From Juglans regia (taxonomy: Eukaryota; Streptophyta; Magnoliopsida; Fagales; Juglandaceae), in assembly GCF_001411555.2 (NCBI RefSeq), contig NC_049907.1, forward strand, positions 6,704,243 through 6,768,242: a stretch of 64,000 bases of DNA. The letters run 5' to 3'. Positions 54,913 through 64,000 of this stretch are shown here, in pieces. Each line of letters opens with the position of its first letter. The stretch's first letter is position 1. A program made the position numbers and the translations under genes. Below the pieces are notes generated by a model. The model worked only from the letters and a program-made list of their open reading frames with translations. It did not search any database and had not been told where the DNA came from.

Positions 54913-55191
54913 TTCCTTTTTCTAATCTGGAGTTAATAATTTAGCTTGATCTCATGAGTATTACAAAGACTTTCTGCTCGATCGTTTCTCTTCCACTTTG
55001 CTACAAAACAATACAGAGAATCATTGTTTGATCAATCTCAATATTTATACAACTTATGGTTAGCCTAATTGTGTAGTGGGAATAGAACACTCGGACGCGC
55101 GTGTGGTCATGTGGTTTTAGAGCTTGGAGTAAGCTTCAATTCTTTGGTTTTGAAATCCGTGCAGAAGTCCAAGATACAAGATTTTATAGTT

Positions 55192-55221
55192 TATGCATAT
55201 ATATATATATATATATATATT
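55192..55221. repeat. (TA)n microsatellite
   Basis: Run of about 14 TA units in the 5' flank of the right kinase copy; the left copy has a shorter TATATATAT at about 18028. Confidence 0.85.
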
Positions 55222-56390
55222 ACGTCAGCGACAACACTTATCCTTCAGATCCATCTCTATAGAGTAAATTCGAATCCCATGCATAACACTCTTGAAAGTT
55301 TCCCTACACGAAACTTATTAAATCGCTGGTTTTTCTTCAGAGTTATGGCCCAAATGATTATTTGCACCCTGAAATACTTTTTGCAAGTAATTTACTCCTT
55401 GGGATACTAAAACGGATAATTAGAACCCTAAGCTATCAATTTATTCAATTTGCATCTTGATTAGAGTTTTGACTTTCAAAATTGATGAAAATATGATCAT
55501 TGACCGAGGGTACTACAAATTGAGTAAATTTGATGGTTTTGGGTGCAAACTGGAAAAAATGATGGAGGTTCAAAACTGCAAAATGTATTTTCCCTAAACT
55601 CCTAGTATATCACAGATAATATTGTTGATGAGCATTTAGCTAGACAAAGTTCCATTTTTACTGAAAAAGTAACAATTTGATCTCCTAACTATAAAAGTTT
55701 TAAGCTTCCTTCTTTCTTTTCCCTTTTTGTGCTCTGGCATCAGTTTCTAGCTAGCTTTGGAAATTGTCAGATCTTGTTTTGTAGATTTGTCATGGAATTT
55801 CTTGAATTAGCAACAATGGTGACAACTCTTTGGGTGATCTATATGATTCGTTTTTTGAATTTGAAGTCTAGTTACATGGAGGAGAAGGGCAAGTTCAAGA
55901 TTTACTATGTGATGGGTCCTTAATCATTTTGCAGAACAAAGCAACCTTCATTCTTGTATTGTTTCAATTATAAATGATCAGGTCATAGTTTGTATGGATT
56001 AATGATTCCCTTCTAGGGTGTTTGGATGGTCAAGATTCAGGTCATAGTTCCCAAGTGTAACTCAAAAGTCAGGTCTGATCTGGCTTGTTGATTTGAAAAC
56101 ACTTGATAAGCTTGATCTGGTTATGCATCCATGAACAGAGTCATATTTCCTTCTTCTCAGAGATTCTTGGGTTGGCCTGGCAGGACTACTGTTGGCCTGG
56201 CAGGTTTTCAAATATTTTTGATAATTTCACTTCCATAATTTCTAGGCATTTTTAAGTTTGATCTGTGATGCATTGAAAAGAAAAAAGATGTGTTTCTCAG
56301 AATCTGGCAAATAGTAATCGTCACTCACTGTATTAATGTATTATAATTAGTAATTTCTAGATAAATAATCACAAGTCAAGAGTTATAACT

Positions 56391-56625
56391 TATAAGAGTA
56401 AAGCTACAGCCACCAAATCGAGACCTAAATTTGGGTCCCGATAAGTGTATTTCATATTTTTTATTTTTTTTATTTTTATTACATGTATTTTTTTAATATT
56501 TTTAAATATTTAAAAAAAAATACAACATCATTAAAAAAACACTTCCTTAATCTTTAAATAAAAAACAAACAAAAAATTACATCGGGACACACTATCGGAG
56601 CCCAACTTCAGTGATGAGATGTGAT
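56391..56625. mobile_element. Mutator-type MITE-like element
   Basis: Begins GAGTAAAGCTACAGCCACC. Inverted features inside: CCTAAATTTGGGTCCCGATAA near 56430 and TCGGGACACACTATCGGAGC near 56582, around a TTTTTAATATTTTTAAATAT core. Assigned by resemblance to the 47519 and 59755 elements. Confidence 0.45.
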
Positions 56626-57218
56626 TAAAAAAAATTACATCGACACAATTGATGAGATGTGATTAAAAAAATAAAAAAGACTTTAATTGGTTGTCTTGAA
56701 AAAATGTTTAAATAAATTAATTAATGTACAAATTCAAGATAGCAAGCATCCTAACTCTTAACAAATTTGTTTAAAAAAAGGACAGTTCCTAAAATAATAA
56801 ATCTAATAAAAATATAAATAGATACTTTTATAATTTTTAATAAGATCTTGGCCTTTTAACTCAAAATTGTGACCTCAAAAAAATTCTAAGATTTAAAAAA
56901 AATGTATCAAAACCAACAACTTATGATTTTTCTCTTTCATCCCTTATATTCCATTCAACTCCTTTACTGGTCTTCTTGGAATGCGATGTTAACGATTTAT
57001 TTGGAAATAGATCTTATCTTAAAATTATCATCTCATCTCAGTATATCTTATTTTTAAATAAAATTTAAATACAAACTTTTCAAACTAATTATTATAATTT
57101 TTTTTAAATTTTAAACAAAAAATAAAAAATAATCAACTTTATAATATTTTTTTTCTCATTTACTCAATTCAAATTATTTCACTACTATTTATAAACTATC
57201 TTATTACTATTCATAAAA
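56626..57218. other. AT-rich intergenic, no gene
   Basis: Short local duplications (GATGAGATGTGATTAAAAAA at about 56613 and again near 56650) and AT-rich blocks. No domain or RNA gene recognised. Confidence 0.5.
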
Positions 57219-57461
57219 CTGGGCAGGTTTGGAGCACAAAACAAAACATAAAATTTTTATCTCATCTCATCTCATCATTACACATTTTTCAAATTTCCAT
57301 ACAAAATATAATAAACAATTCAACTTTTTTAAATTTAAATACACATTTTTCAAATCTCAAAATAATAATAATATTAAAACATAATATTTTAAATTTCAAA
57401 ATAAAATATAAAATTTCCATCTCGCACTCCAAATCTGCCCGTCTCCAAACCGGTCCAGTGT
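57219..57461. mobile_element. TIR MITE
   Basis: Ends ACTGGGCAGGTTTGGAG (57219-57235) and, reverse-complemented, ACTGGACCGGTTTGGAG (about 57445-57461), 15 of 17 identical. Core includes ATCTCATCTCATCTCATC and AAAATATAATAAACAATTC. No convincing target duplication. Confidence 0.6.
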
Positions 57462-57832
57462 TTTGTTAAAGAGGGAAATTGAGATTTTTTTGCATCTTGA
57501 AAGCTTTATAGCTAGCGTTCCTTATCGTGTTATTATATATAAAAACATATATTAGGTATAAGAATAATAATTATTATTATTAAAATATAAGCAGGGTCCC
57601 ACAAGATAAATTCTTGATTCCACCAGAGAAGATAGAAATTGGATTTGGTTGTTCCTTTTATACATCCATGGTAGTACGAACGCCTCGGATACATTAATTT
57701 CGGGATATAATTGACATAATAATTTAAATAAAAAAAATAAAAAATCAATAATTTATTTATCTAAAAAAATATATAAGATTAAATAAATATTAAAAAAAAT
57801 CTAAATTTTAGTAAAGTATCTAGCCATAAGGT

Positions 57833-58015
57833 TATTAAGGATCTTTTGATAAAATATAATCTTTTATTAAATTTTATAAGGAAACTATACGTCAAATGAT
57901 CATGAGTCTTAAAGACATTTTGGTAAAATAAAATCTTTCATTAAATTTTAGAAGGGATCTACACATTAAATAGTTAAAGATTTTAAAGAACTTTTGGTAA
58001 AACAGAATTTAACAA
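57833..58015. repeat. Diverged tandem repeat, about 72-bp unit
   Basis: About two and a half units each with CTTTTGGTAAAATA-like, AATCTTTTATTAAATTTTA-like and CTACACATTAAATAG-like blocks. Non-coding. Confidence 0.5.
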
Positions 58016-58123
58016 AAAATAAATAAAAGTTAACAAAAAATAAATAAATAAATTATTATTCATAATTAAATAATCACTTTTTATAATAGAATAAATAAAT
58101 AAATATATATATATATATATAAA

Positions 58124-58149
58124 CTAGCAAACACGTGCATCGCACGTGT
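58124..58149 (-). mobile_element. Probable Helitron 3' terminus
   Basis: Minus strand: hairpin ACACGTGC-GAT-GCACGTGT (58149-58131), three to four bases, then CTAG (58127-58124) followed by T. A short hairpin just before CTRR with insertion next to T is the Helitron 3' signature. The body would extend to higher coordinates. No 5' TC end or Rep/helicase was identified. Confidence 0.5.
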
Positions 58150-59754
58150 GTCCAATTGCATAAATATAAAAAAATATTTTTAAAAATAAAAATTTTTTGT
58201 AAAAATATGTAATAATAAAAAATAGATTAATATATATAATTTTAAAATGTAATAGTTTTATCTATATTTTAAAATTTTTTCATTGATCATAAAAAATATC
58301 ACATATAATATCTGTAGAATATTCATGACTGCAGATCCAAAAGTGACTATTAGAGTTGATGTGCTATCATCATACATTTATAAATAAACTTGATATCTAA
58401 TAATAGTAAATAAATTATTATTTATTGATATTAACAATTAATATATTCTAATTATAATGTAAAACTTTTGAACTCCAGAATATAAAAAAATGTTTACCTT
58501 GATTGTGAAGTCTCTATTTTTTTTGCAACTATAACATAAAATATTCTCATTTTTTTCATATTCATCTGTTTTGTTGCAACTAATCTCAAAACATAATTTG
58601 CTGCAACTAACCTCATTAAACCATTATAAATTTTTAAAATTCTCATACAAAATATAATAAACATTTTAATTTTTTAAAATTTTAAAATAATATTAATATT
58701 AAAAAATAATATTTTATTTAACTTTTAACTTTCATCTTAACTAATCTCATTTCAATTTAGCATCCAACATATCCCAAAAAAAAAAAACCACAATATCCAA
58801 ACTCACCTTAATCGGCAAAAGAGCAAAAACACGAGAGAACCCAATTTGATGGAAAAAAAAAAAAAAAAACATAATTGATGAGAATACTGTTCATCCCTTT
58901 ACTTATTTTCAAATAAAGGTCTATTTAAAAATAAATTTCATTTCAAAATTTTCATATCATCTCATTTTATCTTATTTACATAAATGAAATATAAAAATTT
59001 TAAAATAATCATTAAAATTTTCTCAAAATTTTAAATAAAAACTAAAAAACAATTCACTTTTTTAAATGTCAAAATAAAAATTATATTATAAAATTATATT
59101 TTAAAAATGTTTTAATTTTATAATTTTTTTTTTTACTCTTTTTCTCTTCCAATTATTTTTTATAAAATTTTATCTCATCGTCGGGCTAGTTTGGGATAGA
59201 AAACAAAACACAAAATTTTTATTTCATCTCATCTCATCATTATCCATTTTTCAAATTCTCATACAAAATATAATAAACAATTCAATTTTTTCAAATCTCA
59301 ATTCAACTTTTTTAAATCTCAAAATAATAATAATATTAAAATATAATATTTTAGGTTATGTTTAGATGTTGAACTAAATTGAATTAAGTTGAGATATTAA
59401 AATATTGTCAGAATATTATTTTTTAATATTATTATTATTTTAAAATTTAAAAAAATTAAATTATTTATTATATTTTATGTTAAAATTTAAAAAAATTATA
59501 ATAATGAATCGAAATAAATTTATAAATTAAACGAAATAAACTTTCAAACAAAATACAAAATTCTCGTATCAGTCCAAATCTGCATTAACAAAACTCTCTC
59601 CTTACATATTTATATTCAACAAAGCAAATCCATTAAAAATTCTTATTAACATGCATCTTACATGCGTGTTCAAAAAATTTAAAATCTTTTATTTGACTTG
59701 CTGTCCAATTCAAGTTTAAGTCATCATTATAGTAAACCATCAAAAAATAAGGAA
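58150..59754. other. AT-rich intergenic with MITE blocks, no gene
   Basis: Very AT-rich. 59190-59560 includes two opposed units of the GAGATGAG/CTCATCTC MITE family (ATTTCATCTCATCTCATCAT, then GAATTAAGTTGAGATATTAA). No domain seen. Confidence 0.5.
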
Positions 59755-60185
59755 AATATTAAGCGTCTCGCTTTCAACTCTTGCTGAGAGCTACTGCTTG
59801 TATCAGTATGTATTTTTTTTATGTGTTTTTTTTTTTAATTTTTTTTATATAAATTTTTTTAATAATTTTAAATATTTTAAAAAAATAAAAAAAATTCATA
59901 ATATCATTAAAAAATACTTTCTTAATCACGAAATAAAATAAAATAAATGATTTTTTATTTTACTTTGTGAATAAGGAAGTATTTTTTAATGATTTTTTTT
60001 TTCACTTTATGATTAAGGAAGTGTTTTTTAGTAATATTCTAAATTTATTTTATTTTTTTAAATATTTAATAGTATTAAAAAAATTAATAAAAAATAATTA
60101 AAAAAAAACACATCAAAAAGCACATACTAGAGCCAGCGATAGCTCTTAGCGGGAGCTACCAGTGGTGGCTCTAGCAATACTCCAA
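59755..60185. mobile_element. Mutator-type MITE-like foldback
   Basis: The right end GTGGCTCTAGCAATACTCC is the inverse of the GGAGTATTGCTAGAGCCAC end type. The core has several opposed copies of AATAAGGAAGTATTTTTTAA / TTAAAAAATACTTTCTTAAT. The left end (AAAATATTAAGCGTCTCGC) is diverged. A composite of more than one unit is possible. Confidence 0.45.
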
Positions 60186-60199
60186 AAAATAAATACTTC

Positions 60200-60956
60200 C
60201 ACACAGGATCAATACACTCTATCCCAGTAGAACATGAACTCCTTTAGCCACACGGCAAACTGGCCTACAAGCGTACATTTACATGTCTCGAGATCCTCGA
60301 ATTCCTAAACAGGATCACTTTTCTCTCATTTCTAGAAAAAACTTCCCTCGCTGTAGTGGAGTCACAGCCTCACAGTGTGATGTATGACCCAAATCCATCT
60401 TTACAAAATGCCCCTCGTCTTTGTCCGCTATTACTGGCTTTGACACACAACACGTGGCCTCAATCCGTAGCCATAAGGAACAAAAACGTACCCTCATCAG
60501 AACCTTCCGAACTCAGAACCTCTTATGAAAGCATATCGGAAGACCCATCTAGTAAACCTAAACCAACCCCCACCTATTGACCGTTTCTCACGGAGACGTT
60601 CATGAGAACGAGTCTATTGCTTAAGAGTTCTTGAAGTAGTCCACCACTCTTATTCATCACGTTCATAACTGATCCCATGAAAAATAGGATCACGTGGGAT
60701 ACGTAATACCGAAGTTTGATGGAGGCTTCGGCTATAAATACAGTGTTTGGTCCCCAGACTCACTCACTCAATTCCCTTCAGTATTACACCATCTAAATAG
60801 AGTGGAGAAAAGTTTAGAAGTGCCAAACACAGTGAGAAACGCAGCAAAAATAGTGAATAACATCAATGGCTGGAGGTATTATTCTTGGCATTAATACCTA
60901 TCAATTCTTGTTTCTAAAGTGTTATTCCACATTATAGAATTGTTTTTAATCTAACA
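60200..60956 (+). mobile_element. 5' LTR of the Copia element (start uncertain)
   Basis: The 3' end is fixed by TTTTTAATCTAACA followed by the primer-binding site. TATA box GGCTATAAATACAG at about 60730. The 5' end TG is not identified; 60200 is only a limit set by the preceding MITE. Frames 60356-60580 and 60694-60894 lie inside the LTR and look non-genic. Confidence 0.55.
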
Positions 60957-60957
60957 G

Positions 60958-60970
60958 TTGGTATCAGAGC
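60958..60970 (+). other. Copia primer-binding site
   Basis: TTGGTATCAGAGC, complementary to initiator tRNA-Met, directly after the LTR end CA. Common to plant Copia elements. Confidence 0.85.
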
Positions 60971-61205
60971 GCTGTTTACCTCTACCTTGGTGTTTAAAAT
61001 CAATACTCTGTTCATCTTTGTTTTTTGGTCGAAATTTTGAAAAAAATTTGAGTTTTGATTTTTTGACGTTTTTTATTTGAAAGAAGTTTAGAAATCATAA
61101 AGAAATAGTTTTTCTAAACTTTCTGTGATTAAAAACGTATTTTTTGACGTGAAAATGGCTAGGAAAATCTGAATCTGCGTGCTGTCTGGAAGTTGAAGAC
61201 GACCC

Positions 61206-61646
61206 AAACGACATGTCGTTTAAGCAGGGAATTCAATCATTCAGTAATGCTAAACGACACGTCGTTTTCAATTAAATGAAAACGACATGTCGTTTACCTT
61301 AGGAGTTTGTATCCAGTATAATGATAAACGACACGTCGTTTTCAATTTAATGATAAATGACATGTCGTTTCGTTCGAAAACCATTTATCCAGTATAATGA
61401 TAAACAATACGTCGTTTTCAATTTAATGAAAATGACATGTCGTTTAGTTCGGAAGCCATTTATCAAGTATAAAGATAAACAACATGTAGTTTTCAGTTTT
61501 GTGGAAAACGATACGTTGTTTAGTTGGCCAGCGTTCATTCAGTATAGTGAACTAAACGACACGTCGTTTATAGGTTTAATAAAAACGACATGTCGTTTAC
61601 ATGGTTGTTTTTCTTTTTAAACAGTAAGGAAAACAACATGTCGTTT
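61206..61646. repeat. Array of twelve 16-bp palindromes in the Copia leader
   Basis: Twelve copies or near copies of AAACGACATGTCGTTT or AAACGACACGTCGTTT in 441 bp (near 61206, 61254, 61282, 61325, 61354, 61402, 61430, 61476, 61507, 61554, 61583, 61631). They are arranged in pairs joined by TTCAATTTAATGA-like spacers, with a higher-order unit of about 75 bp that also holds CATTTATCCAGTATAATGA. Lies between the primer-binding site and gag. No coding role. Confidence 0.9.
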
Positions 61647-61649
61647 ATA

Positions 61650-62520
61650 TGGGACAGTTTTAAAAAAAATAAAAAAAAAATTTCTCCACTTTTATAGATG
61701 GTTTATTAGTGGGTTTTTTGGGCCCATGCCTTTTGTGCTTATAATTTTTATTTAATTTAATTTTATGCAATTTGGATAATTGTAGTGTAAATTTGTTTAT
61801 TATGCTCGTATTTAGTTTGCATGAATTGATTAATTTTGTTTTATATGAATACATGCAATTTTTGGATGAGTATATAATTTAAAGCATGAAATTAAATGTT
61901 ATGCATAATATTATAGTTTTGATTATGCAATTTTTTATGCTTATATTATGAATATTTTGTGCATAATAATAACATGTTAGTATTAGTTAAAATTATGTAA
62001 TTCATAATATTAAGCTAGTCTTATGCTATTTAAATGTCTAGTAATCCATATAATTTTATGTTAATTAGAGAATAGCTACAGCATCTTTAATTAAGTAAAA
62101 TTATTATGATTGATTAGGATCACATAAAGAATATTAAACATTAATTGTAATTAATTATACTTAATATAATAAATTTTATCCCACAGAAATTTTTATTATA
62201 TTTATATTATTAATAAGGATAAAATATCAAGTTATTCGTAAATTACCCACAGGAATTATGAATTAAGTAAATAATTTGATAGTTTTATCATAAAAGTTTA
62301 AAGATAGAATATACATCAAATCATAATATACCCTTTAGAATTATGAATGAAGTAAATAATTTGATAAAATTCTATCATAAAGATTAATTGGATCTACTTG
62401 AATTAAAAATTTAGCCCACAAGCAATTTTATGTCATTAGATTCAATTTTTAAGCATGATTTACATTGGTAAAACATGAATATTTATTTAGGCCTCAATTT
62501 TAATGTAAGCATGTAATCTA
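61650..62520. other. AT-rich Copia leader, no gene
   Basis: Untranslated region between the palindrome array and gag. No recognisable feature other than AT richness. Confidence 0.6.
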
Positions 62521-64000
62521 TATGTAGTTACACAACCTACAAATTTCTCTGATATTCGTTATGATATCCCTGAACTTAAGGGAGATAATTATAAATGTTG
62601 GAAAGAGAGAGTTCTTCTTCATTTAGGGTGGATGGACATAGATTATGTTATTAGGAAAGACGAACCACCAGCACTCACTGATACCAGCAATGCAGCAGTC
62701 ATCGCACTTTATGAGCGATGGGTGCGATCTAATCGTCTCAGCATGATGTTCATTAAGACTAGAATTTCTACTGGTATTCGTGGTTCTGTCAATCAGCATG
62801 AAAATGTCCGAGACTTGCTAAAGTCCATTGATGAACAATTTGTCACTTCAGACAAGGGACTAGCAAGCATCCTAATTATGAAGTTCTCATCCCTAAGGCT
62901 CAGCAGTGTGAAAGGTGTGCGTGAGCACATCATGCAAATGAGAGACAATGTGGCTCAATTGAAGAAACTCGAGGTTGAAATGTCGAAGTCCTTCCTGGTA
63001 CTCTACATCTTGAACACCCTTCCGCATTAATATGGACCCTTCAAAATCTCATACAACACACATAAGGATAAATGGTCAATTAATGAACTCATGACCATGT
63101 GTGTTCAAGAGGAAGGGAGACTAATGATGGAACAGGGTGCAAGTGCAATGCTAGCAATGAATGGAAAGGGCAAATCTCAAGCCGAACTGAAAGGAAAAGG
63201 CAAAATACCTCCCCAAGATGATATTAAGAAAGATTCCAGGTATTTCTTCTGTAAAAAGAATTGACACATGAAGAAAGAATGCGCCAAATTCCAGAAATGG
63301 CTTGCAGACAAAGATAATCCAATCTCACTTGTTTGTTATAAATCTAATATGGTTAATGTCAATATTAACACATGGTGGATTGATTCTGGATCAACAATCC
63401 ACATTTCAAATTCCTTGCAGGGTTTGCAAAACTTAAGAAAGCCAGTGGGAAGTGAGCGAAGCATCTTATCAGGAAACAATATGGGCTCGCATGTGGAAGC
63501 TGTAGGAACTTGCTATTTAATTTTATTTAGTGGTTTTGTTTTAAAGTTGGAAAATACCTTTTATGTTCCAAGTTTCTCTAGAAACTTGATTTCAGTTTCA
63601 AAACTAGTACTTTTTGAATATTCCTTTAATTTTTCAAATTCATCATTCAGTTTATTTTATAAATCTGATTGTGTTGGGAATGGTATTTTGTCTAATGGTC
63701 TTTACTGCATTAATTTACAAAACAATACCACTTATGATTCAATACATGTTCACACTGGCACTAAAGAATGTGTTATTAATGATGATTCCTCTAAATTATG
63801 GCATCGGAGATTAGGTCATGTCTCCATAGATAGAATTAAAATATTAGTAAATGAAGGGATACTTAATACTCTGGCTTTTACTGATTTTGAAACTTGTGTG
63901 GACTGCATAAAAGGCAAGCAGACCAACAAGTCAAAGAAATGTGCCAATAAGAGTTCAGACATATTAGAGATCATACATACTGATATATATAGTCTAGACA
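62521..64000 (+). pseudogene. Copia gag-pol, 5' part, cut by window end
   Basis: One reading frame from about 62521: capsid (ELKGDNYKCWKERVLLHLGW, RSNRLSMMFIKTRISTGIRG, MKFSSLRLSSVKGVREHIMQ), TAA at 63028-63030, remaining gag, zinc knuckle YFFCKKN-TGA-HMKKEC (TGA 63262-63264, in place of Gly; the first Cys is Tyr), protease WWIDSGST (about 63376-63399), gag-pre-integrase LWHRRLGHVS (63799-63828) with the CVDCIKGKQ block, then the start of integrase (ILEIIHTDIY). No in-frame ATG upstream of 62632, so the gag start codon is lost. The frame is otherwise open to 64000. It would encode virus-like particle and enzyme functions, but the stops make this copy defective. Confidence 0.85.

Larger units (their letters stand above)
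54080..56352. repeat. Right copy of direct duplication (kinase block)
   Basis: Same-strand match to 16427-19870. It starts inside the kinase C-terminal lobe at the Copia LTR junction and ends near 56352 (TATTAATGTATTATAATTAG). Confidence 0.8.

Noticed and set aside
60356..60580. Frame of 74 residues before the Copia primer-binding site
   Set aside because: Falls in the LTR upstream of the TATA box; no domain.
61206..61646. CRISPR-like look of regularly spaced short repeats
   Set aside because: The repeats are themselves full palindromes, spacers are also repeated (75-bp unit), no cas genes exist and the context is a plant Copia leader.

Overview
The window is nuclear DNA of a woody eudicot. 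Its genes have multi-exon GT-AG structures, introns are AT-rich, and nested retrotransposons, MITEs and gene fragments carried by transposons fill most of the space. The AT-rich foldback elements with GAGATGAGATGAG-like ends remind me of Juglandaceae (walnut or pecan type) genomes, but that placement is an inference. Only one gene looks intact: a 778-residue cyclic nucleotide-gated channel (CNGC1-like) on the minus strand at 43096-47305, for which nine exons join without a frame break. I see no tRNA, rRNA or CRISPR array.

Layout. (1) 360-8880 and 41870-48612 are two arms of an inverted duplication, each with a CNGC gene. The left CNGC (plus strand, 1867-6463) is broken. The arms act as filled and empty sites for each other and reveal a solo LTR (499-1227), a 255-bp TRIM element (2610-2864), a Mutator-type MITE (7122-7278) and a nested LINE (about 7725-8620) found only on the left, and MITEs in an intron and the 5' flank found only on the right. 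(2) 8890-15460 holds an LTR with a five-unit 50-bp repeat, a scrambled PIF/Harbinger transposase, and a hAT-type element (14491-15460) that carries an intron-containing copy of ribosomal protein gene RPL41. (3) 16130-19870 and 54080-56352 are a direct duplication carrying two dead copies of a MAPKKK17/18-like kinase with a shared stop codon. The left copy is split by a solo LTR. (4) 19948-28440 is hAT, LINE and Gypsy-LTR debris.

(5) 28742-40790 is the most striking block, a three-level nest. A nearly full-length L1-type LINE (minus strand) is split in its endonuclease region by a 6.5-kb CACTA transposon (32629-39110, TSD TAA). The CACTA carries spliced-frame fragments of two host genes, an E2F transcription factor and a JMJ17/KDM5-like PLU-1 region. 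A 2978-bp solo LTR (34287-37264, TSD GATAA) then landed inside an E2F exon. A related, unoccupied copy of the LINE insertion site lies at about 49960-50215. (6) 48612-60190 is AT-rich intergenic DNA with MITEs, a Copia remnant, the second kinase pseudogene and a probable Helitron 3' end. (7) 60200-64000 is the 5' part of a Copia retrotransposon: LTR, primer-binding site, an array of twelve 16-bp palindromes in the leader, and a gag-pol frame with two stop codons, cut off by the window end.

How the parts relate: the intact CNGC is the only likely contributor to cell function (plasma-membrane cation channel regulated by cyclic nucleotide and calmodulin). The rest records duplication, decay and transposition. 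The relative order can be read from nesting: the LINE tail and CNGC came before the inverted duplication; the kinase stop codon came before the direct duplication; and LINE, then CACTA, then solo LTR is the order in the central block.
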